From contig NZ_PXUE01000002.1 of NCBI RefSeq assembly GCF_003020585.1, positions 868,001 through 932,000 of the forward strand: a stretch of DNA of 64,000 nucleotides. Direction: 5' to 3'. Below the pieces are notes generated by a model. It saw only the letters and a list, made by a program, of their open reading frames with translations. It was not told the DNA's origin and did not search any database. The stretch's first letter is position 1. Each line of letters begins with the position of its first letter. Origin of the DNA: Chryseobacterium aurantiacum. GTDB lineage: Bacteria > Bacteroidota > Bacteroidia > Flavobacteriales > Weeksellaceae. Of this stretch, positions 1 to 6,544 are shown piece after piece. The translations under genes were made by a program, and so were the position numbers.

Positions 1-1
1 T

Positions 2-718
2 GCCGGGAATACAACTTTCCCTCAGTTTGGATGGTCTGCAGTAGTAGCCCCTATGGTTGCCAATACGGCTCCATTTCCTGTTCCGCCAAGAATGTTGGTT
101 ACCAATACGGCTAATAAAGCTGTTCAATCCTATTCCGGAACTAATCCTTCAGATTCATCTTACTTGATATCTCCACAGATCCAGGCTCCTGCGGGAGACA
201 AAACATTAAAGTTTACAACAACATTAATAACCCCGTCCCCTGGCCCTGCAACCATTCAAATAGGACTGGCATCTAATCCAACAGATATGTCAACATTTGT
301 TCCTGTAGGAGACCCAATTACAGTAAGTACCATTGGAGCTATCCTGAACATAAGTGTTCCAATTCCTGCATCTACATCGTCTTATATCGTCTTCAAATTT
401 ACGCCTACAGCAATGCACGTAGCTGCACAAATTGATGATGTCATTTATGATACAACAGCTTCATTGGGGGTTGCCGACAAGGCAATTTCAAAAAATGAAG
501 TTAAATTCGCTGTCAATGCAGATAATACATCCCTTGACTTTGTAGTGAAAAAAGATCCTAAAAACATTCAAATTTATTCTTCTGCAGGTCAAAAAGTAGC
601 AGAAGGAAATTTGAAAGGCCAAAAATTCAATATCAGCGGGCTTCAGACTGGTGTTTACTTCATCTCTATTGAAACGGCTGAAGGAAAAACCGTTCAATCG
701 AAATTCGTTAAAAAATAA
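2..718 (+). CDS. T9SS type A sorting domain protein (C-terminal part only)
   Basis: The reading frame is open from base 2, so the gene starts before the window and the ATG at 53 is internal. About 238 residues are visible. The first ~150 are rich in Ser, Thr and Pro with a beta-strand pattern, similar to the adhesin or 'choice-of-anchor' type domains of secreted flavobacterial proteins; I cannot name the catalytic or binding part. The last ~75 residues are a type IX secretion C-terminal domain, with the segments IQIYSSAGQKV and GLQTGVYFISIE and the basic end KFVKK. The protein should be exported by Sec, carried across the outer membrane by the T9SS and attached or released at the surface. A terminator follows at 749. 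Confidence 0.8.
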   Translation, partial: AGNTTFPQFGWSAVVAPMVANTAPFPVPPRMLVTNTANKAVQSYSGTNPSDSSYLISPQIQAPAGDKTLKFTTTLITPSPGPATIQIGLASNPTDMSTFVPVGDPITVSTIGAILNISVPIPASTSSYIVFKFTPTAMHVAAQIDDVIYDTTASLGVADKAISKNEVKFAVNADNTSLDFVVKKDPKNIQIYSSAGQKVAEGNLKGQKFNISGLQTGVYFISIETAEGKTVQSKFVKK

Positions 719-748
719 GGTTTATTAGACTATTACATGCCTTTAATA

Positions 749-780
749 AAGCCGAGAGGAGTATTCCTTTCGGCTTATTT
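749..780 (+). terminator. Rho-independent terminator
   Basis: An 11-bp stem (AAGCCGAGAGG with CCTTTCGGCTT, one G-T wobble) closes a 6-base loop and is followed by TATTT. It ends the first gene. Confidence 0.75.
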
Positions 781-833
781 ATGCTCCCAATCCAAGGATA
801 ATTCAAATAAAACACGATAAAAATCATGTTTTT

Positions 834-883
834 ATTTAGAATGATTAAAAATAATTATATATTTTTGTGGAATCATTCTAAAT
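834..883 (+). promoter_or_regulatory. Paired inverted operator around the promoter of the HmuY-like gene
   Basis: Two perfect inverse copies of a 13-base element (ATTTAGAATGATT at 834-846, AATCATTCTAAAT at 871-883) flank a Bacteroidota -7 element TATTTTTG at 860-867. Each copy is itself part of a near-palindrome, for example TATTT-nn-AAT-g-ATT-nn-AAATA around 833-853, which is the general shape of a Fur-family box. The position around the -7 element suggests repression. Iron or heme control is an inference from the site and the gene it precedes. Confidence 0.6.
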
Positions 884-905
884 AAGGATTTGAAAAAAAT
901 AAGTT

Positions 906-2222
906 ATGAGAACAAAATTACTTTTATCTTCTTTGCTTGCTCTTACTGTTCAACAAACAGTATTGGCGCAAACAGATGCTAACGGATATACAACAGCTAA
1001 TCTTACAATGGGAGGCAGCTACCAGAACCGTGTATTTTTTGACTTTGCTTCAAACAATATCGTAGCAAAGCCGGCTAGCACATGGGATGTGGCTTTTTAC
1101 AGAAACTCAATGTATTCTGTTGGTACAAGGATTAATGATGCTCTTGGTATTGAGGTATACACTGCATCAGTCAATATGGCCGACTGGGATAACATCAGCC
1201 TTAGTAATGAAGCATCTTGGGGAGAACCTCTGTATAACCCGGATCAAACGACTGATATAAGCCAGGGAGCTTTTGAGCAGGGTCCTGTTACAGGTCCTAA
1301 TCCTAATACGCCTTCCACCGGTTGGGGAGTATACAATTCAGTTACCCATCATGTGATAGGAAAAGCAATCTTTGTTTTAAAATACCCTTCAGGTGACTAT
1401 GTTAAGTTTGCCATTGAAGATGCCTATGGAGGATATACTTTTAAGTATTCTAAGTGGAACGGTTCTTCTTGGGCACCAACGGAGACGAGAACTGTGTCTA
1501 ACGGAACTGATGATGCTTACTTCAACTATTTCTCTTTAACCTCTGGAACTACAGTACCTAATCAGGAACCGTCCAGAAGCTCGTGGAACCTGATGTTTAC
1601 AAGATATTACACAGATTATCCTTATATCGATACACAGGGGAATCCACAAACAATGAAATATAAAATGGCAGGAGTTATTCAAAATTCCAATATTTCCGTT
1701 GCAAAAGTAAGACCTGAAGTACAGGAAACTGCAGCAGTTAATATTCCTGCAAACTCTGCATTCTCTACTAATATCACGACTATTGGCCACTCTTGGAAGC
1801 CTACAATGGGAGTTCATTCTGACGCTGTTTATTACATAAAACAGGGATCAGACTATTACAGAATGTATTTTATTTCTAATGGAGGTGCACAAACTGGTAA
1901 TATGTATTTTAAATACAAAAAAATTACAGGGACCTTGGGAATTACTGAGGTAGGTAAAAAAGCTTCTTTTGGGGTTTATCCAAATCCAACTACAGCGGAT
2001 AAAAGAGTTACAATTCTTTTTGATGTAAAGGAAAAAACAAATAATAAAGGCAGTGTAGAAGTTTACGACCTTACAGGAAAAAAGGTACACTCAGCAGAGC
2101 TAAGCAATCAAGCCGGATTCTACAGACAAGATATGAATTTATCTCATCTTCCATCAGGAAATTATCTGGTAAAAATTACCTACGGTGGCAATTCGGAGAC
2201 GAAGAAGCTTATTGTAAAATAA
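906..2222 (+). CDS. HmuY-like T9SS-secreted protein
   Basis: The 438-residue protein has a Sec signal peptide (residues 1-21, ending VLAQ), a ~330-residue beta-rich body and a T9SS type A C-terminal domain (FGVYPNPT near residue 355, ending KKLIVK). The body carries the pattern seen in HmuY-type heme-binding proteins: an opening YQNRVFFDFAS, then STWDVAFYRN, and later SRSSWNLMFTRY. HmuY proteins are usually lipoproteins that capture heme at the surface; here the anchor would be the T9SS route instead. The Fur-like operator pair directly upstream fits heme or iron acquisition. The family assignment rests on pattern recognition, and heme-ligand residues cannot be confirmed by eye. Confidence 0.7.
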   Translation: MRTKLLLSSLLALTVQQTVLAQTDANGYTTANLTMGGSYQNRVFFDFASNNIVAKPASTWDVAFYRNSMYSVGTRINDALGIEVYTASVNMADWDNISLSNEASWGEPLYNPDQTTDISQGAFEQGPVTGPNPNTPSTGWGVYNSVTHHVIGKAIFVLKYPSGDYVKFAIEDAYGGYTFKYSKWNGSSWAPTETRTVSNGTDDAYFNYFSLTSGTTVPNQEPSRSSWNLMFTRYYTDYPYIDTQGNPQTMKYKMAGVIQNSNISVAKVRPEVQETAAVNIPANSAFSTNITTIGHSWKPTMGVHSDAVYYIKQGSDYYRMYFISNGGAQTGNMYFKYKKITGTLGITEVGKKASFGVYPNPTTADKRVTILFDVKEKTNNKGSVEVYDLTGKKVHSAELSNQAGFYRQDMNLSHLPSGNYLVKITYGGNSETKKLIVK

Positions 2223-2259
2223 AATATTTTATTTCTAATACTTTCTATTTTTTCTAATA

Positions 2260-2293
2260 AAAAGGCGATTTCAAAATTTTGAAATCGCCTTTT
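2260..2293. terminator. Bidirectional terminator
   Basis: A perfect 34-bp palindrome (arms AAAAGGCGATTTCAAAA and its complement) lies between the convergent HmuY-like gene and the monooxygenase-like gene. It has T-runs on both strands. Confidence 0.85.
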
Positions 2294-2354
2294 GTATTGA
2301 TATAGATCGAGAGAAATTATTAATCAGGTAAATACCCTAATAATCCTTTTTCTT

Positions 2355-2645
2355 CTAATAGATCTTGAAACCTTTGTACACCTGAGCAGAGCTTTCCATG
2401 ATCTTGGAAGCATCTTTACGGAAATCAAGTAAATGATCCTGCCCGTTATGCCTGTTGTGATGTTCCACACTCTCCCAAAGCTCAATAAGAAAGAAAGTTC
2501 CTTTGTTGTCTTTATCTTCCACAAGATCGTACTGCAGACATCCCTCTTCTTTTCTGGTTTCTTTTACAAGATTCTGAAACAGCTCTACTGCTTCCATCAA
2601 ATAATTTTCATTAAACTTAAAAAGTGCAATGATATGTAAATTCAT
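2355..2645 (-). CDS. Putative quinol monooxygenase (ABM family)
   Basis: This 96-residue protein is a full-length antibiotic-biosynthesis-monooxygenase (ABM/YgiN-like) ferredoxin fold. It shows the N-terminal strand LHIIALFKF, the EEGCLQYDLVED segment and the typical FFLIELWESVEHHNRH region. Family members act as small dimeric monooxygenases on quinols or similar aromatics, or have unknown substrates. It stands alone with its own -7 element (TATATTTG, 2688-2695). The substrate cannot be told from sequence. Confidence 0.85.
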   Translation of the reverse strand: MNLHIIALFKFNENYLMEAVELFQNLVKETRKEEGCLQYDLVEDKDNKGTFFLIELWESVEHHNRHNGQDHLLDFRKDASKIMESSAQVYKGFKIY

Positions 2646-2687
2646 GTTTTAATATTTAGTGATGTAAAAGTAAAATATTTTCGAAGC

Positions 2688-2695
2688 CAAATATA
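2688..2695 (-). promoter_or_regulatory. -7 promoter element of the ABM gene
   Basis: On the minus strand this reads TATATTTG, an exact TAnnTTTG match about 43 bases before the start codon. No clear -33 TTG is seen. Confidence 0.55.
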
Positions 2696-2734
2696 TTTTT
2701 ATCACCTTTATTTTTCAGTATTAATCAATATTTT

Positions 2735-3622
2735 TTAGCTGAATACTGATTTATAAATAGTTATAGAACTCATTACAATCACCAGAACTCCGATCACAAG
2801 AAACATTTTCTTCACAGGAAGCTTTGCCGTAAGCATGGCAGAAAAAGGTGCAGTAATAATACCTCCAATTAAAAGCCCAAGAATGATGTTCCAATGCTGA
2901 ATACCAAGGGTAAGAAAAAAAGTAATGGCTGCGGTAAGGGTAAGGATAAATTTGGCTACAGTAGAACTCCCGACAGCAAATCTTGGTGTAAAGGCATTTT
3001 TGATTAATGTTCCTGTTACAAGCGGGCCCCATCCTCCTCCTGCAAAGGAATCTATAAAACCTCCAATCACTCCCAATCTGGTAAGATTTGTTTTTCTTTT
3101 AAGAGCCTTGCTTTGTTTTTCCTTAAAAGCGTTGGATAGAATTTGAATTCCAAGATATAAGGTATAAAACGCAATAATGGTCTTGGTAATCTTAGCATAA
3201 TATTCTCCCAGATAGGTTAAGCTGACAGCGCCAATCACTGCGCCAATAACCGCGGGAATCGCAAGCTTTTTTACCAGACTTTTACTTACATTTTTAAGTT
3301 TGATGTGGCTTATACTTCCTGCTGCTGTTGTAAAACTTTCTGCAGAATGAATACTTGCACTTACAATATGTGGGGGAATATTCAGTAACAAAAGTGTAGT
3401 AGTACAAATCACCCCGTACCCCATTCCCATTGATCCGGCTACAATTTCTGCAAAAACTCCTACCAGAAGCATCCAGTAAAAAATGTAATGATCTTTAGCC
3501 AGAACATTGAAAAGTTCATCCAAGTATCCCAATTCGTACATTGAAAAGAATGTAATCAGCAAAACAGCAACTGTTACAAAAAGTATATTCAGCCTTATTT
3601 GAATCTTCCGTGAAATAACCAT
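2735..3622 (-). CDS. TauE/SafE family sulfite exporter-like permease
   Basis: A 295-residue membrane protein with eight or more hydrophobic segments and the TauE/SafE (DUF81) repeated halves: GSMGMGYGVICTT in the first half and GGFIDSFAGGGWGPLVTGTL in the second. The family exports sulfite, sulfonates or related organosulfur anions across the inner membrane. It starts one base after the stop of a 40-residue ORF, so the two are probably translationally coupled. An Rrf2 regulator lies upstream. A second, sequence-distinct TauE protein is encoded at 31375-32178. Confidence 0.88.
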   Translation of the reverse strand: MVISRKIQIRLNILFVTVAVLLITFFSMYELGYLDELFNVLAKDHYIFYWMLLVGVFAEIVAGSMGMGYGVICTTTLLLLNIPPHIVSASIHSAESFTTAAGSISHIKLKNVSKSLVKKLAIPAVIGAVIGAVSLTYLGEYYAKITKTIIAFYTLYLGIQILSNAFKEKQSKALKRKTNLTRLGVIGGFIDSFAGGGWGPLVTGTLIKNAFTPRFAVGSSTVAKFILTLTAAITFFLTLGIQHWNIILGLLIGGIITAPFSAMLTAKLPVKKMFLVIGVLVIVMSSITIYKSVFS

Positions 3623-3623
3623 A

Positions 3624-3746
3624 CTATAAAGTTATTGGTTTAACGGCTTCTAGGTGATCACGAGTATCCTCTGCAGGGAAAGAAGCACTCTCCCATTCCT
3701 TTTCTATAGCCAGTTTCACAATATTGGTCTCTTCGTTTGGAATCAT
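3624..3746 (-). CDS. 40-residue small protein upstream of the TauE exporter
   Basis: The ORF begins at ATG 3746 and encodes MIPNEETNIVKLAIEKEWES followed by 20 more residues, ending KPITL. It is acidic and predicted helical, with no signal peptide or membrane segment. It begins about 22 bases after a -7-like element (GATATTTG, minus strand 3776-3769) and ends one base before the exporter start, so it is well placed to be translated. I do not recognise it. It could be a small partner of the exporter or the remnant of a longer gene. Confidence 0.5.
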   Translation of the reverse strand: MIPNEETNIVKLAIEKEWESASFPAEDTRDHLEAVKPITL

Positions 3747-3782
3747 AGTTTATTCATTTGAAGTTCTACAAATATCCAATAA

Positions 3783-3817
3783 AATTATTATCCTACCAAA
3801 AAAGTAGACTAATAATT
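3783..3817 (-). promoter_or_regulatory. Inverted-repeat operator upstream of the small ORF and TauE
   Basis: Arms AATTATTATCCTAC and GTAGACTAATAATT match at 12 of 14 positions across a 7-base spacer. The same element, in the same orientation to its gene and with the same spacing, occurs at 11031-11063. The neighbouring Rrf2 regulator is the obvious candidate to bind it, but that is inference. Confidence 0.6.
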
Positions 3818-3834
3818 CAAAAAAAAGGATCAGG

Positions 3835-4242
3835 TCAGTCGACCAGATCCATCAAAGTTTTTTTCTCAAGAATATTTAATGAGGCATCCCTAACTTCAAT
3901 GAGCACATCATGCAGCCCGCAGTGATCTTCATTACAGTCGTCACACTTTTCATAAAAGTTAAGACTTACACACGGAAGCATTGCAATAGGACCGTTTACA
4001 AGTCGAATAATCTTGGCTAGTTTTACATTTTCAGGGTTTTCCTTTAAAAAATATCCTCCTCCTTTTCCTTTTTTACTGTCAAGGATTTCTGCTTTTTTAA
4101 GTTCAAGCAAAATATTTTCTAAAAACTTTAAAGGGATCTTTTTATGTTCCGCAATTTCGGAAATAAGAATTGGCCCTTCATTTCTTTTTTCTACAAGATA
4201 TGAAAGTGCCTTAAACGCATATTGAGATTTTTTTGAAAGCAT
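3835..4242 (-). CDS. Rrf2 family transcriptional regulator
   Basis: A 135-residue Rrf2 protein starting MLSKKSQYAFKALSYL. It has the N-terminal winged helix-turn-helix (ISEIAEHKKIPLKFLENIL), the wing GKGGGYFL, and a Cys cluster LPCVSLNFYEKCDDCNEDHC like the Fe-S-binding region of IscR-type members. An in-frame ATG at 4272 exists, but a -7 element TATTTTTG (minus strand 4255-4248) lies between it and the ATG at 4242, which favours 4242. Rrf2 proteins of this type (IscR, CymR) control Fe-S or cysteine metabolism. The sulfite exporter downstream supports a sulfur role. Confidence 0.85.
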   Translation of the reverse strand: MLSKKSQYAFKALSYLVEKRNEGPILISEIAEHKKIPLKFLENILLELKKAEILDSKKGKGGGYFLKENPENVKLAKIIRLVNGPIAMLPCVSLNFYEKCDDCNEDHCGLHDVLIEVRDASLNILEKKTLMDLVD

Positions 4243-4247
4243 CACAG

Positions 4248-4255
4248 CAAAAATA
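4248..4255 (-). promoter_or_regulatory. -7 element of the Rrf2 gene
   Basis: Minus strand TATTTTTG, only five bases before the chosen ATG, so the transcript would have almost no leader. Confidence 0.5.
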
Positions 4256-4370
4256 AGAAAATTGTTTAACATGTTTAAATGAAAAGGTAAAATTGAAAAA
4301 ACGAGCCGGCAAATTCACCTTTCTACCCTTTTGTACATGCTTAGTTTTTGCCTTTTTGCTATTAAATCAT

Positions 4371-4378
4371 TAAGTTTG
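4371..4378 (+). promoter_or_regulatory. -7 element of the DUF4268 gene
   Basis: TAAGTTTG with a -33 TTG at 4348-4350 (20-base spacing). The ATG follows five bases later, predicting a leaderless or nearly leaderless mRNA. Confidence 0.65.
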
Positions 4379-4383
4379 CTCCT

Positions 4384-4812
4384 ATGTTCAGTAAACAAGA
4401 AGCACAGCAATTAAAAAAGGAGTTTTGGACAGCTTTTGGAAAATCATTCCCCCGAAAATGGCTCCTGTACGACACTAAGGTCAAGGATATGGCCTTTAAA
4501 TTTTCCGCAGACAATAAAAAAGCAGAGGTTTCCCTTGATATCGAAATGAAAGATGAAATTTTCCGAAATGCCTATTATGAGAAAATCTGGTCTTTGGAAG
4601 ATATTCTAAAAGATTTTATAGGAGATTTCCAGAAAGATGAATATTATACTCTTGAAAATGGAAAAGTAATCAGCAGAATCTGGGTAGAGATGCATGGAGT
4701 TTCTGTTTTCAACAAAAATACATGGCAAGAAATTTTTGAATTCTTTGTCGACAAAATGGATGGATTTGAAAGGTTCTATTACGAATATGAGGATTTTATA
4801 AAGGACATCTAA
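4384..4812 (+). CDS. DUF4268 domain-containing protein
   Basis: A 142-residue soluble protein of the DUF4268 family. It begins MFSKQEAQQLKKEFWTAFGK and includes the aromatic segments FPRKWLLYDTKVKDMAFKF and WQEIFEFFVDKMDGFERFYY. The domain is also found fused to restriction or nuclease-like modules, but here it is free-standing and full length. Its function is not known. It diverges from the Rrf2 gene across 141 bases. Confidence 0.85.
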   Translation: MFSKQEAQQLKKEFWTAFGKSFPRKWLLYDTKVKDMAFKFSADNKKAEVSLDIEMKDEIFRNAYYEKIWSLEDILKDFIGDFQKDEYYTLENGKVISRIWVEMHGVSVFNKNTWQEIFEFFVDKMDGFERFYYEYEDFIKDI

Positions 4813-4868
4813 TATACTTATGAAATAAATACCGTTTTACACTTTAGGTTAAGATAAAAAAGAAAACC

Positions 4869-4876
4869 TATCTTTG
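4869..4876 (+). promoter_or_regulatory. -7 element upstream of the unknown 212-residue protein
   Basis: TATCTTTG, an exact TAnnTTTG match 48 bases before the ATG at 4925. No convincing -33 element. Confidence 0.5.
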
Positions 4877-4924
4877 TCTCCTACCACTTAAACTAATAGA
4901 TGAAACTAAATAACATGATCAAAA

Positions 4925-5563
4925 ATGAGAAAAGTGTACAAAAACATTTTTGGAGAAGTCATCTCCAAAAGCAATGCCGTAAAGCTTAATGAATATCATC
5001 TGTATTATTATGATGGTGACTCGGATGTACTGAAAGAGATTGAATTTATCAACGACGACAGTATATACAATATCAATTACTTCCTAAGTGAGGGTGAAAA
5101 TGAAGACGAAGTTCTTAGCTATCTGAAAGAAAAATCTGACTTCTTTGACATTGAAAAGAAAGAATCTACTGATGGGTTCATTATTTCCACCAATAAACTT
5201 TATTCTTTGTCTGTAGATGAACAGCCCCTGATTTCCAAGACTGTTTTTAAAACAGATGATCCTGAAAACTTTATCTGCTCGCAGGTTATTGATAATGAAA
5301 CTCAGGAACCGCAGCTTGAAAAAACAATAAAGTGTTGGTATACTACAGACGAAAACGGCGAAAAATATGCAGCCATAGAATGCAGCTATCAAGAAGACGG
5401 AAATCTGGAACTTGCCATTGATAAGACATCTGATCCTGATAATGAGCAAAACTGGGCACATTATGAATATGAGACGTTCCAGAAACTGCAGGAACAACGC
5501 TCAACAGATCTCAGCTATTATAAAACTGCTGCATTACTTCCAAAAGAAGCTTATCAAAACTAG
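4925..5563 (+). CDS. Hypothetical protein, unknown family
   Basis: I do not recognise this 212-residue acidic cytoplasmic protein. It has no signal peptide or membrane segment. The first ~100 residues alternate short strands and turns (MRKVYKNIFGEVISKSNAV, EYHLYYYDGDSDVLKEIEF). The middle has WYTTDENGEKYAAIECSYQ followed by an acidic tail. It lies between the DUF4268 gene and the DUF2314/ankyrin gene, all on the plus strand, with its own -7 element. Similar small proteins often sit in polymorphic-toxin immunity neighbourhoods, but nothing here shows that. Confidence 0.7.
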   Translation: MRKVYKNIFGEVISKSNAVKLNEYHLYYYDGDSDVLKEIEFINDDSIYNINYFLSEGENEDEVLSYLKEKSDFFDIEKKESTDGFIISTNKLYSLSVDEQPLISKTVFKTDDPENFICSQVIDNETQEPQLEKTIKCWYTTDENGEKYAAIECSYQEDGNLELAIDKTSDPDNEQNWAHYEYETFQKLQEQRSTDLSYYKTAALLPKEAYQN

Positions 5564-5616
5564 AACCTAGGAGTACTATTGCAACTATTTACATCAAACA
5601 CACCACAAACTAGTAT

Positions 5617-6432
5617 ATGGAAGAGAATCCAATTTTTTTTGCAGATGGAAATGATCCGGAAATGACCAAAGCTTTTAAAAAAGCACAGGAAACCTTTAAA
5701 TATTTCTGGCGTGAACAATCCTGGGAATACAGAAGAATTATACCCGGATTGAATGTTTCATGTGTAAAGGCAGCATTTTCAGAGAAAAACGAAGCAGGAG
5801 AAACAATTGTTGAGCATATGTGGATCAACGACATTAATTTTGATGGAGACACTGTAAAAGGCTACCTGATTAATGAGCCTAATGATCTTAAAAGTATAAA
5901 AGTTGGAGACTTCTTTGAAATTCCTCTTACGAATATCAGCGACTGGCTTTTTGCCATTACCCCAAGTGTACAGAAGCCTTCGGGACTTTCTAAGCTATTT
6001 TCTTCTTCCAAAGAACCTCTTCCGAAAACCTATGGAGGATTTAGCATTCAAAAGATGCGCTCAGATATGTCTGATACGGAGAGAAAAGAACATGACAATG
6101 CATGGCAGATGGACTTCGGAGACTTTAATGATATTCTGGTCGTCAATAAACAAAAAGAAGAACCAGAAAATCTTATCGAACATCCGATGAGTAAAAACAT
6201 GAAAGAGAAGTTTATCGAGTTTTTACAACAGAATCCTGGTGACATTCAGCATATAGATGAAGATGGGCTCAGTCTTCTTCATAAGGAAACAATTGCTGGT
6301 AATTTAACTACTGTAAAGGTTATTTTAGAGTCCGGAGCAGATAAAAACGTTCAATCAAAGGCAGGTAAAACAGCCTTGGATTATGCCAGACAACTAAACT
6401 GGGAACATATTATTCCGGTGCTTGAAAATTAA
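5617..6432 (+). CDS. DUF2314 domain protein with C-terminal ankyrin repeats
   Basis: Residues ~1-185 match the DUF2314 (YegJ-like) pattern: MTKAFKKAQETFKYFW, then EHMWINDINFDGDTVKGYLI and VGDFFEIPLTNISDWLF. Residues ~205-271 form one to two ankyrin repeats (EDGLSLLHKETIAGNLTTVK and GADKNVQSKAGKTALDYA). The protein is cytoplasmic. DUF2314 has no established activity; ankyrin repeats mediate protein contacts, so it may be a binding or immunity-type protein. It is 53 bases downstream of the previous gene and ends at a strong terminator. Confidence 0.8.
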   Translation: MEENPIFFADGNDPEMTKAFKKAQETFKYFWREQSWEYRRIIPGLNVSCVKAAFSEKNEAGETIVEHMWINDINFDGDTVKGYLINEPNDLKSIKVGDFFEIPLTNISDWLFAITPSVQKPSGLSKLFSSSKEPLPKTYGGFSIQKMRSDMSDTERKEHDNAWQMDFGDFNDILVVNKQKEEPENLIEHPMSKNMKEKFIEFLQQNPGDIQHIDEDGLSLLHKETIAGNLTTVKVILESGADKNVQSKAGKTALDYARQLNWEHIIPVLEN

Positions 6433-6452
6433 TATCAGACTTAAAGTCAAAT

Positions 6453-6493
6453 AAAAATAGGCCGCTTCATTTTAAGAAGCGGCCTATTTTTTT
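6453..6493 (+). terminator. Rho-independent terminator
   Basis: AAATAGGCCGCTTC pairs with GAAGCGGCCTATTT across a 7-base loop and is followed by T-residues. It ends the DUF2314 gene. Confidence 0.85.
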
Positions 6494-6512
6494 AATTATC
6501 ATTTTCTGAAAT

Positions 6513-6543
6513 AAAAAAGAGAAGCAAAATGCTTTTCTTTTTT
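6513..6543 (-). terminator. Terminator after gldG
   Basis: On the minus strand an AAAAAGAAAAGCA arm pairs with TGCTTCTCTTTTT around a 3-base loop just after the gldG stop codon. The stem ends in a T-run. Confidence 0.65.
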
Positions 6544-6544
6544 A

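Noticed and set aside
53..120. ATG at 53 as the start of the first gene
   Set aside because: The frame is open back to base 2 and no promoter or signal peptide follows the ATG, so it is an internal Met of a gene cut by the window edge.
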